Source: Oscillospiraceae bacterium (lineage in GTDB: Bacteria; Bacillota; Clostridia; Oscillospirales; Acutalibacteraceae). Taken from it: DNA of 64,000 bases. Shown in pieces: positions 50,944 through 59,633 of this stretch. Position 1 is the first letter of the stretch. Every line of letters begins with the position of its first letter. Where the stretch lies: assembly GCA_015065965.1 (NCBI GenBank), contig SVPH01000003.1:1-64000 (forward strand), written 5' to 3'. The translations under genes were made by a program, and so were the position numbers. The notes under the pieces are model-generated. The model was not told the DNA's origin. It saw nothing but the letters and a program-made list of their open reading frames with translations, and made no database searches.

Positions 50944-52125
50944 ATGAACACAAACGCAATGTTTAAAATCGGTTACGGACTTTATGTTCTTACCGCCAAA
51001 GAAAACGGTTTTGATAACGGTTGTATCATAAACACCGTTACTCAGGTAACCGCAAACCCCAACAGAATTACTGTTGCCGTAAACAAGGCAAATAAGACGC
51101 ATGATATGATTCTCTCAACGGGAGAATTCAATGTCAGCATTCTTACAACATCGGCTTCTTTTGATATTTTCAAGGCTTTCGGTTTCAAAAGCGGCAAGGA
51201 TACCGATAAGTTTGACGGGTATACTTCGGTAAAAAGAAGCGAAAACGGTATATATTATATTACCGATTCAACAAACGCTTATATTTCCGCAAAAGTTATC
51301 AACGCAACCGATCTCGGTACTCACACTCTTTTCCTCGCTGATGTAACCGATTGTGAAATACTTTCGGAAATTCCGAGTGTAACTTATGATTATTATCATA
51401 AACATATTAAACCGAAGCCCGAAGTGAAAAAGACCGCAAAGGTTTATTACCGCTGCAAGATTTGCGGCTATATCTATGAGGGTGATGAACTTCCTGCAGA
51501 TTTTATCTGCCCGCTTTGTAAACATCCTGCTTCTGATTTTGAAAGAGTTGAAGCAGATGAGGATAATAATTCAGATAAAGGAGAAAATGACATGAATCTT
51601 AAAGGCACAAAAACAGAAAAAAATCTTATGGCAGCATTTTCAGGCGAATCAGAGGCAAGAAATAAGTATACTTATTTTGCTTCAGTTGCTAAAAAAGAAG
51701 GTTTTGAGCAGATTTCTGCTATCTTCCTTGAAACCGCAAACAACGAAAAAGAGCACGCAAAAATGTGGTTCAAGGCTCTCGGCGCTCTTGGTGGTACAGC
51801 AGAAAACCTTCTCCACGCAGCAGAAGGTGAAAACTATGAGTGGACAGATATGTATGCTACCTTTGCAAAAGAAGCAGATGAAGAAGGATTTACAGAACTT
51901 GCTGAAAAATTCCGCATGGTTGCAGCAATCGAAAAGACTCATGAAGAGCGTTATCGTGCACTCCTGAGTAATGTTGAAATGCAGAAGGTATTTGAAAAAG
52001 CAGAAATGACAATGTGGGAGTGCCGTAACTGCGGTCATCTTGTAATGGGCAAAAAAGCTCCCGAAGTTTGTCCTGTATGTGCTCATCCTCAGGCATACTT
52101 TGAGGTTAGAAAAGAAAACTATTAA
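50944..52125 (+). CDS. Flavin reductase-rubredoxin-rubrerythrin fusion
   Basis: The 393-residue protein joins three oxidative-stress modules. Residues 1-155 form a flavin reductase-like FMN-binding domain, 168-203 a rubredoxin ([17 protein letters not shown]), and 217-393 a complete rubrerythrin with its diiron helices ([37 protein letters not shown]) and its own terminal rubredoxin (CRNCGHL, CPVCAHP). Together they can pass electrons to reduce peroxide. An internal AAAGGAG stands 8 nt before an in-frame ATG at 51592, exactly at the rubrerythrin start. So a free rubrerythrin may also be made. The main start has AAAGGAGG. Confidence 0.92.
   Translation: MNTNAMFKIGYGLYVLTAKENGFDNGCIINTVTQVTANPNRITVAVNKANKTHDMILSTGEFNVSILTTSASFDIFKAFGFKSGKDTDKFDGYTSVKRSENGIYYITDSTNAYISAKVINATDLGTHTLFLADVTDCEILSEIPSVTYDYYHKHIKPKPEVKKTAKVYYRCKICGYIYEGDELPADFICPLCKHPASDFERVEADEDNNSDKGENDMNLKGTKTEKNLMAAFSGESEARNKYTYFASVAKKEGFEQISAIFLETANNEKEHAKMWFKALGALGGTAENLLHAAEGENYEWTDMYATFAKEADEEGFTELAEKFRMVAAIEKTHEERYRALLSNVEMQKVFEKAEMTMWECRNCGHLVMGKKAPEVCPVCAHPQAYFEVRKENY
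51577..51594 (+). promoter_or_regulatory. Internal ribosome binding site and start for rubrerythrin
   Basis: AAAGGAG at 51577-51583 and ATG at 51592 are optimally spaced and in frame within the fused gene. The residues encoded across the junction ([14 protein letters not shown]) form a linker. It looks like the relic or still active start of a formerly separate gene. Confidence 0.65.
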
Positions 52126-52138
52126 TAATTATTTTTTT

Positions 52139-52169
52139 GCCGAGAGCAATCATGCTCTCGGCTTTTTTT
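52139..52169 (+). terminator. Terminator of the glycyl radical enzyme/rubrerythrin operon
   Basis: GCCGAGAGCA and its perfect 10-bp complement enclose an ATCA loop and are followed by seven T. Confidence 0.92.
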
Positions 52170-52188
52170 GTTAATTTTTTAATTTTAC

Positions 52189-52217
52189 TTGAAAGGAACA
52201 CTAAAATGATGTATCAT
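52189..52217 (+). promoter_or_regulatory. Promoter of the zinc-ribbon cyclophilin gene
   Basis: TTGAAA and TATCAT are separated by 17 bp. The -10 box lies in the palindrome AATGATGTATCATT (52205-52218), which could be a repressor site. Confidence 0.6.
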
Positions 52218-52249
52218 TAAAGAAACATAATTTTTTAAGGAGATTTCAG

Positions 52250-53137
52250 ATGAAACTTATTGATACATCGTGCCCCAAATGCGGAGCAAAACTAAAAATT
52301 GACATTGATAAGAAACGCGCAAAGTGTGAATATTGCGGTGCAGAGTTGATAATAGATGATGAAGTAAGGCGATTTAAATATGATAATGCCGAGGAGGCAG
52401 GGTATAATTTTGAAAAAGGTCGTCAAAGAGCAAAGAATGAATTGAAAAAATCAAAAATTGCCGCTCAAAAAACAGCCAATAAACAAGCCAAAACAAAACG
52501 CTTGATTATAGGTTTTATAATTTTTGCCGTAATCCTCAGCGCAATATTTATCGGCGTTAATTTAGTAAACAGACGAACCATACATTCTGATATGTATATT
52601 GAGTCATTAACCGCTGAAGATGAAAGTGTTTTAACTGATAACACCAGAGTTAAATTCACAATGGAAAACGGCAGTACATTCGTTGTTGAACTTTATCCGG
52701 AATATGCTCCGAAAACCGTTGAGAATTTTGTGAATCTTGTTTCTGACGGATTTTATGACGGTATTACATTCCATAGGGTTATTGACGGCTTTATGGCGCA
52801 GGGCGGTGACCCTGAAGGAACAGGATTTGGCGGAAGCAAAGAAAAAATTGAAGGTGAATTTGCTCTTAACGGACATAAAGAAAATACTCTTTCCCATACA
52901 AGAGGAGTAATTTCTATGGCGCGTTCGCTCAATGATTATAACTCGGCATCTTCGCAGTTCTTTATCTGCTATGAAGATTCAACTTTCCTTGACGGTCAAT
53001 ATGCTGCATTCGGCATGGTTGTTGAAGGCATGGAAACGGTTGATTCTTTCCTTGATGTTGAAAGAACATTAGGCAGTGATAATCAGATATCTTCACCGGT
53101 TACACCTATTATTATTGAAAAAGCAGAGGTGATGTGA
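52250..53137 (+). CDS. Membrane-anchored cyclophilin with N-terminal zinc ribbon
   Basis: The 295-residue protein has an unusual layout. Residues 1-40 form a zinc ribbon (C8/C11 and C26/C29), a charged helix follows to residue 83, then one membrane helix (84-106), then a cyclophilin domain (130-295) with FHRVIDGFMAQGGDPEGTG and SSQFFICYED. The Lys/Arg-rich stretch before the membrane helix predicts that the ribbon is cytosolic and the isomerase outside, where it would help exported proteins fold. It is followed 1 bp later by a SecB-like chaperone gene, which fits an export role. Confidence 0.88.
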   Translation: MKLIDTSCPKCGAKLKIDIDKKRAKCEYCGAELIIDDEVRRFKYDNAEEAGYNFEKGRQRAKNELKKSKIAAQKTANKQAKTKRLIIGFIIFAVILSAIFIGVNLVNRRTIHSDMYIESLTAEDESVLTDNTRVKFTMENGSTFVVELYPEYAPKTVENFVNLVSDGFYDGITFHRVIDGFMAQGGDPEGTGFGGSKEKIEGEFALNGHKENTLSHTRGVISMARSLNDYNSASSQFFICYEDSTFLDGQYAAFGMVVEGMETVDSFLDVERTLGSDNQISSPVTPIIIEKAEVM

Positions 53138-53138
53138 T

Positions 53139-53531
53139 ATGGCAAAAAATATTGTGTTCAAAGGATTCAGAGCAACAGAAATTGAATTTGTCAACAAGTG
53201 CGAAAACGGTGCAAAACTTGAGTTTGAGAACAAGTATTCTTATAATGTAAAATACTCTAACAACAATGTTTGTGTTGGCGAAATGGTTGTTGAAGTAAAC
53301 GATAAATCTAATAAAGACAAATTCCATATCAAAGCGGTTGTTCAGGGGATGTTTACTTATAATCCCGAGGTTAAAAGAGAAATTCTTCATGTTCAGACAT
53401 TCAAGGAACTTTTCCCATATGCAAGGACAATGATTTCTTCGCTTACGGTGAATGCAGGTATTCCGCCGGTATTTATTCCTAATTTTGATATAGAATCACA
53501 AAGCATTTATAAATTCGGTAAAAACGTTTGA
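53139..53531 (+). CDS. SecB-like protein-export chaperone
   Basis: The 130-residue protein has a beta-rich first part and ends with FPYARTMISSLTVNAGIPPV and FIPNFDIES, which closely match the conserved SecB region (LFPYxRxxISxLTxxxGFPPxxLPPINF). SecB keeps exported proteins unfolded and hands them to SecA. SecB is best known from Proteobacteria, and SecB-like proteins in Firmicutes are less studied. The gene is tightly linked to the membrane cyclophilin. The identification rests on motif recognition. Confidence 0.72.
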   Translation: MAKNIVFKGFRATEIEFVNKCENGAKLEFENKYSYNVKYSNNNVCVGEMVVEVNDKSNKDKFHIKAVVQGMFTYNPEVKREILHVQTFKELFPYARTMISSLTVNAGIPPVFIPNFDIESQSIYKFGKNV

Positions 53532-53549
53532 TGAAAGGACAGAGAAAAT

Positions 53550-54983
53550 ATGGATATCATGGATTTGGCATCAAAAGGCATAGTGGCAATTACAAAAAAT
53601 TTCGGTAAAAAGGTATGTAAGAACGAAACCGCACCTGAAATTGAGAAGGTTGCGCCCGTTGAAATCAAAGGCAGCGGCTACAGAGCAGGTTTTGCAACTG
53701 ATGAAATTATGCCTGATCTTAACAGCGGTAAAACATACTGGATTGCCGGTCACGGTTCGGGTCACAAAATGGAAGGCGTACTTTCTCCCGTATATATCAG
53801 CGCAGTATGGCTTGACTGCGGCAATGATGAAGGAATGCTCTGGCTTGGCGCGGATATAGTCGGCATGACAAGGGTAGAAGTCAATAAAATTCGCTCAATG
53901 ATTATGGCTTCTGACAAGATAAAGGGTTGCAAGTGTATCAATTTCAGTTGTACTCACAGCCATTCGGGCATTGATACTCTCGGCTATTGGGGCAAACCCA
54001 ACCTTGTCAGCATTCCATCCGACGGTAAAGATCCTGAATATATGGATATGCTCATGAACAAGGCTGTTAAGGTTGCTGAAGAAGCATATGCAAACAGAAA
54101 GAGCGGCAAACTTTACATTGGCGATATCAAAATTGAAAACGGTCTGCAGACACGCAGAGGATTTATTGACAGGCATGAGGTTCTTTCAAGATTCCGTTTT
54201 GTTCCCGATGACGGTGCAAAGGAAACATGGATTCTCAATTTCGGCGGTCACCCCAATTCTCTCGGTGGCGGCAATCGTATGCTCAGCGGTGAATATCCTT
54301 ATTTTATGCGTGAACAGATTAAGGCTGAAAATGGCGCAGATGTTCTGTTTGGAATTGGTGCAATCGGTGCAATGGATGTTGCCGAACTTGATGAAAAAGA
54401 TAACGTTAACTGTATCAAACTGCAGGCTAAGATGATTGCTGATGCAGCCTTGAAAATTGATAACGATAAGGAACTCACCCCTGATATGAAGATTATGCAG
54501 CAGCCTTTCTATCTTCCTGTCGGTAACTATGTTCTTACTCTGCTTGCAATGCGTCATGTTATGAGTTTTAAGGCATACCCCTGCAATGAGAGCGATATAG
54601 GCATTGCAATGATGACTGAACTTACTTACATGTCAATCGGTGGCAAAAAAGTGCTTCTTCTGCCTGGAGAAAGTTTTGTTTCAACCGTTTACGGCGGATA
54701 TATGTCAGCCGATGTTGCTCCCACGGGCAAAGGCCCCGAAATCAATCCCACTCCGCTTGCTGAGATTGCAGGTGAACCTGATATGATTGCTTTCGGTGTT
54801 TCAAATGATATGACCGGTTATGTTGTTCCTCCCAATGATTTTATTCTCAACCCCACTCAGCCTTACCTCAACGGCGTTAAGGATAAAAACGGTCTTAACC
54901 ATTATCATGAAACAAACTCAATGGGTATCGGCGCTCAGAAAGTTATTGCAGATACTTTTGCCGATATGGTGAGCAGATTCTGA
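53550..54983 (+). CDS. Neutral/alkaline ceramidase-like protein, cytosolic
   Basis: The 477-residue protein resembles neutral ceramidases and related amidases. It has the N-terminal YRAGFATDEIMPD strand, the AGHGSGHKMEGVLSP region, WLGADIVGMTRVEV, the zinc motif SCTHSHSGIDTLG and the GPGESF-like LLLPGESFVSTVYGG. Known ceramidases are secreted and near 650 residues with an immunoglobulin-like C-terminal domain; this one has no signal peptide and no such domain. The true substrate is thus uncertain. It is in one operon with the SecB-like gene (18 bp) and the exporter gene (1-bp overlap). Confidence 0.8.
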   Translation: MDIMDLASKGIVAITKNFGKKVCKNETAPEIEKVAPVEIKGSGYRAGFATDEIMPDLNSGKTYWIAGHGSGHKMEGVLSPVYISAVWLDCGNDEGMLWLGADIVGMTRVEVNKIRSMIMASDKIKGCKCINFSCTHSHSGIDTLGYWGKPNLVSIPSDGKDPEYMDMLMNKAVKVAEEAYANRKSGKLYIGDIKIENGLQTRRGFIDRHEVLSRFRFVPDDGAKETWILNFGGHPNSLGGGNRMLSGEYPYFMREQIKAENGADVLFGIGAIGAMDVAELDEKDNVNCIKLQAKMIADAALKIDNDKELTPDMKIMQQPFYLPVGNYVLTLLAMRHVMSFKAYPCNESDIGIAMMTELTYMSIGGKKVLLLPGESFVSTVYGGYMSADVAPTGKGPEINPTPLAEIAGEPDMIAFGVSNDMTGYVVPPNDFILNPTQPYLNGVKDKNGLNHYHETNSMGIGAQKVIADTFADMVSRF

Positions 54984-55768
54984 TGCTTGCGTTAGTATAT
55001 TCTGTTGTTATTCTTATTGCAACAACCCTCGGCGCATTTGTGGGATTGGGCGGAGGAGTTATAATAAAACCGATTCTTGATTTTATCGGTGCAGAGCCGA
55101 GAATGCAGGTTGATTTTCTCTCATCAATGGCGGTATTTACCATGTCCGTTGTTTCAACAGGAAAATCAATCAAAAATAAGGTTAAATTCAAAAAAGATAT
55201 AATTGCCTTTATTTCAGCAGGTTCTGTTGCGGGCGGTTTTCTCGGCAGTTATTGTATGGATTTGCTCGGCAATTTTTTTGCGCAGGAAAATATACGCTGT
55301 ATTCAGGCTTTTGTTCTTGCAACGCTGCTTACTGCAGTCTGCATTTATGTGAGTAAACAGAGTTTTTCTTTCCATGTTAAAAATCCTTTTGCAATTTGCT
55401 TTGTCGGTTTAACGCTTGGTTTTTTTGCATCTTTCCTAGGTATTGGCGGCGGCCCGATAAATGTTGCTGTTTTAACATTGTTTTTCTCGATGAATGTTAA
55501 GGAATCGGCGGTATACTCTGTTGCGATAATCTTTTTTTCGCAACTTTCAAAACTTGCAACAATTTTTGTTTCAACAGGCATTGAACCGTATATACATCAG
55601 TGGAAAACTTTGATTTTTATTCTGCCTGCCGCAATTCTCGGCGGAATAATCGGTTCAAAGTTTAACCGTAAATTTGATGATGTTATAATACGCAAAATAT
55701 TTGTTGCGGTTATGATTTTGCTTGTTATTCTCAATGTTTATAACGGAATTGTATATCTTACTTTATAA
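54983..55768 (+). CDS. TauE/SafE family membrane exporter
   Basis: The 261-residue protein has about eight membrane helices and the two related halves of the sulfite exporter TauE/SafE family (GAFVGLGGGVIIKPILDFIG near the start and GFFASFLGIGGGPINVAVL in the second half). Members move sulfite, sulfoacetate or other anions across the membrane. The substrate is unknown here. Its ATG overlaps the stop codon of the ceramidase-like gene, and a terminator follows. Confidence 0.92.
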   Translation: MLALVYSVVILIATTLGAFVGLGGGVIIKPILDFIGAEPRMQVDFLSSMAVFTMSVVSTGKSIKNKVKFKKDIIAFISAGSVAGGFLGSYCMDLLGNFFAQENIRCIQAFVLATLLTAVCIYVSKQSFSFHVKNPFAICFVGLTLGFFASFLGIGGGPINVAVLTLFFSMNVKESAVYSVAIIFFSQLSKLATIFVSTGIEPYIHQWKTLIFILPAAILGGIIGSKFNRKFDDVIIRKIFVAVMILLVILNVYNGIVYLTL

Positions 55769-55773
55769 AAACG

Positions 55774-55796
55774 GGCGCTGATTTTCAGCGCCTTTT
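55774..55796 (+). terminator. Terminator after the TauE/SafE gene
   Basis: GGCGCTG and CAGCGCC form a perfect 7-bp stem with loop ATTTT, followed by TTTT. It lies 12 bp before the next start codon. Confidence 0.75.
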
Positions 55797-55808
55797 GTCG
55801 GTGATATA

Positions 55809-56855
55809 ATGCTGAATTTTAATGTTGAAAATAAATCCTCATGGGAAAAGATAAAGGAAAGCGGAATGCCTGTCGTTGTTTATGGAATGGGCAACGGTGC
55901 GGATAAAGTGATTGATGAATTCAACCGCCTTGAAATTCCTGTTAAGGGAGTAACGGCGAGTGATGATTTTGTCAGGGGTCAGATGTTCAGAGGATTTAAA
56001 GTTACAAAACTCTCTGAGTTCAGCGGTGAATTTGTTGTTGCCGTTGCATTTGCAACATGTATTCCCGAAGTTATGGAGCATATTTATTCGCTTTGTGAAA
56101 AATACAGAGTGATTGTTCCGTGTGTGCCTGTTTTCGGTGATGAAATTTTTAACCGAGAATTTATCGAAAAGTATGAAAGTGAAATAAATAAAGCATATAA
56201 ACTTTTTGATGATAATTCAAAAAAGATTTTTGAGGGCTGTGTTAACTTTATGTTTGGCGGCGAAATCGCAACTCTTAAAAGTATTACAACAGATAAAAAT
56301 GAAGTTTTTGAAAATATACTGCACTTTGGTGAAAACGAGAGTTATCTTGACCTCGGTGCATACAGGGGCGATACCGTTGAGGAATTTCTGAATTACTGCG
56401 GCGGAAAATATGAAAGCATAACAGCCCTTGAACCTGACAGAAGAACTTATAAAAAACTTTGCGATTATCTTGAAAAAGTTCCGAATTCAGCCGCATATCA
56501 GAAGGCTGTATACAGCGAGATTAAAACACTTTTATTCAGCAGCAAAGCGGGCAGGCAGTCAACAATTTCCGCAAAAGGCGAAGAAATTGAGGCGACAACC
56601 GTTGACGAACTGTGTAAAAATAAAAAGGTGACATATATTAAAATGGATGTTGAAGGTGCGGAATACGCCGCTTTGGAGGGCGCAAAAGCAACGCTTGAAA
56701 CGCAAGAACCTAAACTTAATGTTGCACTTTATCACCGCAGCAGGGATATATTTGAACTTCCGCTTAAAATTGCGGCGATTAACCCCGAATATAAGTTTTA
56801 TCTCCGCCGTCATCCGTATATTCCGTGCTGGGATATGAATTTGTATTGTGTATGA
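55809..56855 (+). CDS. FkbM family methyltransferase
   Basis: The 348-residue protein has a Rossmann-like N-terminal part (residues 1-110, VVVYGMGNGADKVIDEF) and an FkbM-type SAM-dependent methyltransferase domain. The SAM motif is ESYLDLGAYRGDTVEEF, and ALEPDRRTYKKL and YIKMDVEGAEYAALEGA follow. FkbM enzymes methylate hydroxyl groups on sugars or natural products, often in surface polysaccharide loci. No such locus is visible here, so its role is open. The N-terminal module recalls sugar-nucleotide-binding proteins of capsule loci. Confidence 0.88.
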   Translation: MLNFNVENKSSWEKIKESGMPVVVYGMGNGADKVIDEFNRLEIPVKGVTASDDFVRGQMFRGFKVTKLSEFSGEFVVAVAFATCIPEVMEHIYSLCEKYRVIVPCVPVFGDEIFNREFIEKYESEINKAYKLFDDNSKKIFEGCVNFMFGGEIATLKSITTDKNEVFENILHFGENESYLDLGAYRGDTVEEFLNYCGGKYESITALEPDRRTYKKLCDYLEKVPNSAAYQKAVYSEIKTLLFSSKAGRQSTISAKGEEIEATTVDELCKNKKVTYIKMDVEGAEYAALEGAKATLETQEPKLNVALYHRSRDIFELPLKIAAINPEYKFYLRRHPYIPCWDMNLYCV

Positions 56856-56861
56856 AACATA

Positions 56862-56890
56862 TTGACAAGTTAATGATGATATGCTATCCT
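56862..56890 (+). promoter_or_regulatory. Promoter of the padR operon
   Basis: TTGACA and TATCCT are separated by 17 bp. The -10 box overlaps the left arm of the inverted repeat at 56886. Confidence 0.78.
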
Positions 56891-56931
56891 ATGCATAGAT
56901 ACTCGATGTATTAAAAATCTATGTATAGGAT
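56886..56931. promoter_or_regulatory. Inverted repeat, likely PadR operator
   Basis: ATCCTATGCATAGAT (56886-56900) and ATCTATGTATAGGAT (56917-56931) are inverted with one mismatch, separated by 16 bp that contain a second ATAC...GTAT dyad. It covers the -10 box and the transcription start, so a bound protein would block transcription of padR itself. Confidence 0.72.
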
Positions 56932-56939
56932 GATTTTTT

Positions 56940-57275
56940 ATGAAGGTAAGTAAAGAACTTGCAAAGGGCAGCACTGCATTACTTGTTTTAAGTGTTATTT
57001 CAAAAAGAGATATGTACGGATATCAGATTATTAAAAATATTGAAATAGCGAGCGAAACTGTTTTTTCTCTTAATGAAGGAACGCTTTATCCGATTCTCCA
57101 CTCTCTTGAAGCGGAAAAATGCCTTGAATCATATTGGTGTGAGGCAGAGGGAAGAAAACGAAAGTACTATAAAATCACCGATAAAGGCTTGAAAGTACTT
57201 GAGGGAAAAGAAAAAGAATGGAAAGTTTTTTCAACTGCAGTCGGCAAGGTTTTGGGAGGTGCTGAGTTTGCATGA
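56940..57275 (+). CDS. PadR family transcriptional regulator
   Basis: The 111-residue regulator has the PadR winged helix (KGSTALLVLSVISKRDMYGYQII, LNEGTLYPILHSLEAEKCLESYW, RKRKYYKITDKGLKVLE) and a short C-terminal helix for dimerisation. PadR proteins repress genes until a ligand or stress signal releases them, and are usually autoregulated. The inverted repeat over its promoter supports that. The downstream gene, which overlaps it by 8 bp, is a membrane protein, the common partner arrangement. Confidence 0.94.
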   Translation: MKVSKELAKGSTALLVLSVISKRDMYGYQIIKNIEIASETVFSLNEGTLYPILHSLEAEKCLESYWCEAEGRKRKYYKITDKGLKVLEGKEKEWKVFSTAVGKVLGGAEFA

Positions 57276-59004
57276 GCATGTTTTTGATGAGATTCTTGAC
57301 TATTTGTGTTCGGGCATAATGTCAAAAGGCGAAAAGCAGAGAGTAAGAGATGAACTGTATGACCATTTGATGTGTAAATATGAAATAAACATTGCTTGCG
57401 GTATGAATGAAGAAAAAGCGGCAGAAAATGCAATTAGTGATTTAGGCAGCAAAACCGTTTTAAAAGAGAATTTGCAAAAGGTTCATTGGTATTATCCTGA
57501 ACAGAGTATCAAATCCGCTATGTATTTATTGATTTTAGGTTTGATTTCACCTTTTCTTTCGCTAATGTTTAGTAGCATTGAATACATGTTTAATGTGGGT
57601 TCAATAGTATCAATATTATCTCAGATATTGGTTTTCGTTTCTCTATTTACTTTAAGAACGGTCAATAAAAACTTCAGGGATGTTTTTTTCGTAAACATAA
57701 TCACAACAGCATTGTATGTTTTAAACACTGCATTTGAGCCATTTATAACTGATTATTTGTTTATATCTCATTTTATATCGTTAACTTTAGGTGCTTTAGG
57801 TATAGCAAGAAATGTGCTCATTTATTTGGGCTTGAAAGATCTTGTAAAGTGTTGCGACGATGTTAAAATTGTAAAAAACACTGCGTTATATTATTTGATA
57901 GCCTCAAATCACATATTTATATCCTTATTAGAATTAAAATATTCATCAAATCTGAGTTCGTTTTTTGGTGTGTTTTTTGCAATTTCAGCAGTGCTGTATT
58001 TTTTTGTTTTTATTAATAACATGTTGAAAATTTCGGATATACTTTATAGAAGTGACTATGTATTTAAAGTTGATGTTTCTGTAAAAAACAGGGCTTTGAG
58101 TATTGCAGCGGTATTTCTTTTTACAGTTGCAACAATTTGTAGTGCTGATTTAATTTATTCTAAAACGGATATAAACAAATCAGATAACATTCAATATTCT
58201 GTTGAAGATTGTGAAATTGAGCAAAAAGAATATGAACGCATCTGCAAAAATATTGAATCATACGGTATTAACAAAAAATGGGTTTCTGTTATGCCGAAAA
58301 GTGAAATATTGAACTATAAAAATGTAAAAAACAAAACTGAATTGACACCAAGTGCTCAGGAACTGTTGAATTATTATGATCACACACTCAGCGGAGATAT
58401 CTTGACTTTTGGCTTTTATAATGGTAATGACACTTTTAAACGGTTTGCCAATAGTGTTAATGTATATAATTATTCAGTAAGTTTAGGCTTTTCGGAAGAC
58501 GGAATGCAATTAGTTCGTTTTGTTAAAATATTCATAGTTCCGCAAGCATCAGTTAAAAAGTATTATAAAGATGTTGTTGTTTTTGATGATTATGTTGATG
58601 CGATTGATGAGATGTATCCTTTGCCTAGCGACAAACCGCAATGCGGAGATTTGTTGCTTGCCATAAATCAGAATAATAACAAAATATTTAAAAGAGATGT
58701 TAAAATACTTGATTATGATGAGAAAAAGCCAATCAAGGGTTTTGTGTTTGATGTTGAACCGGGCACAATTATTATCTATGCTACTACAAGAAAAATACAG
58801 GATTTAAGTGCAACTATTAATGATTTTGGTTTTACATACTATCATCAGAAATATCCCGTAATCTTTCCTATTAGGAATATTGAAGATTTATTTCTTCATG
58901 AATTTTTTTCAAAACCTTTTACATTCGATATATATAATTATGAGTCAAAACATTTTTATGCAATGCCTGAATGTGAGTATGTTGTTCCCAAAATAAAAGA
59001 ATAG
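57268..59004 (+). CDS. DUF1700-like membrane protein of a PadR pair
   Basis: The 578-residue protein begins with a helical domain (EILDYLCSGIMSKGEKQRVRDELYDHL, residues 5-70, with NAISDLGSK) like DUF1700 and permease-prefix domains seen in membrane proteins beside PadR regulators. Six or seven membrane helices follow (about 80-300), then a large probably extracytoplasmic C-terminal domain (about 305-578) I do not recognise. Base use is more AT-rich than in neighbouring genes, hinting at acquisition. The start is TTG 57268, with GGGAGG 8 nt upstream. Confidence 0.7.
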   Translation: MHEHVFDEILDYLCSGIMSKGEKQRVRDELYDHLMCKYEINIACGMNEEKAAENAISDLGSKTVLKENLQKVHWYYPEQSIKSAMYLLILGLISPFLSLMFSSIEYMFNVGSIVSILSQILVFVSLFTLRTVNKNFRDVFFVNIITTALYVLNTAFEPFITDYLFISHFISLTLGALGIARNVLIYLGLKDLVKCCDDVKIVKNTALYYLIASNHIFISLLELKYSSNLSSFFGVFFAISAVLYFFVFINNMLKISDILYRSDYVFKVDVSVKNRALSIAAVFLFTVATICSADLIYSKTDINKSDNIQYSVEDCEIEQKEYERICKNIESYGINKKWVSVMPKSEILNYKNVKNKTELTPSAQELLNYYDHTLSGDILTFGFYNGNDTFKRFANSVNVYNYSVSLGFSEDGMQLVRFVKIFIVPQASVKKYYKDVVVFDDYVDAIDEMYPLPSDKPQCGDLLLAINQNNNKIFKRDVKILDYDEKKPIKGFVFDVEPGTIIIYATTRKIQDLSATINDFGFTYYHQKYPVIFPIRNIEDLFLHEFFSKPFTFDIYNYESKHFYAMPECEYVVPKIKE

Positions 59005-59020
59005 ACGGAGCGTGTTATTT

Positions 59021-59596
59021 ATGCGTAACGATGAAATGTATTTGCAATTATATCTGATTCGCCACGGCGAAAGCATGGGGAATATTGAAACGGATGAACC
59101 TTTTGATAAAACAAATCCTCCGCTGACACCGCACGGCAAAGCGCAGGCAAAAGCGCTCGGCGAAAGGTTTTCGGATTTAAGTAAATTCACCCTCTATTCA
59201 AGTCCGCTTGACAGAGCAATGGAAACAGCCTCTGCAATTTCTTGCAATATGGTAATTGATGATGATTTGCTTGAAAGGGGAGTGCGTAAAACCGAAAGCG
59301 GTTTTGAGAATTTTGAGGAAAGCGATGAGGAGTGCAAAATAAGGGCAAAGAGAGTGATTGAACGCATAAAATCAAAGCATATCAATCATGAGAATGTTAT
59401 TGTTGTTGCCCACGGAATGTATATTCAGTTTTTACTCAAGGCTGCACTTGAAATTGATGATTCAATGCGTTTTTCGGTTTATAATGCTTCTGTTTCAAAA
59501 GTTAATCTGAGTTTTGACTATCCGCCTAAACTTGCTTTACAGAATGATGTTTCTCATCTTAAAGAAACTGACGGCGAAAAACTCTTCTGGATGTAA
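59021..59596 (+). CDS. Histidine phosphatase family protein
   Basis: The 191-residue protein carries the phosphohistidine motif YLIRHGESMGNIE, the arginine segment SSPLDRAMETA and the late HGMYIQF histidine. It is a phosphoglycerate mutase-like phosphatase of unknown substrate and a relative of the one at 33496. The start is ATG 59021, with GGAG about 10 nt upstream. A hairpin follows directly. Confidence 0.9.
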   Translation: MRNDEMYLQLYLIRHGESMGNIETDEPFDKTNPPLTPHGKAQAKALGERFSDLSKFTLYSSPLDRAMETASAISCNMVIDDDLLERGVRKTESGFENFEESDEECKIRAKRVIERIKSKHINHENVIVVAHGMYIQFLLKAALEIDDSMRFSVYNASVSKVNLSFDYPPKLALQNDVSHLKETDGEKLFWM

Positions 59597-59600
59597 AAAT

Positions 59601-59630
59601 ACCGCCAAAACCTATCGGTCTTGGCGGTTA
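59601..59630. terminator. Bidirectional hairpin terminator
   Basis: ACCGCCAA pairs with TTGGCGGT, with an inner ACC/GGT pairing, and AT-rich flanks on both sides. It separates the phosphatase gene from the reverse-strand lipoprotein gene. Confidence 0.65.
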
Positions 59631-59633
59631 ATT

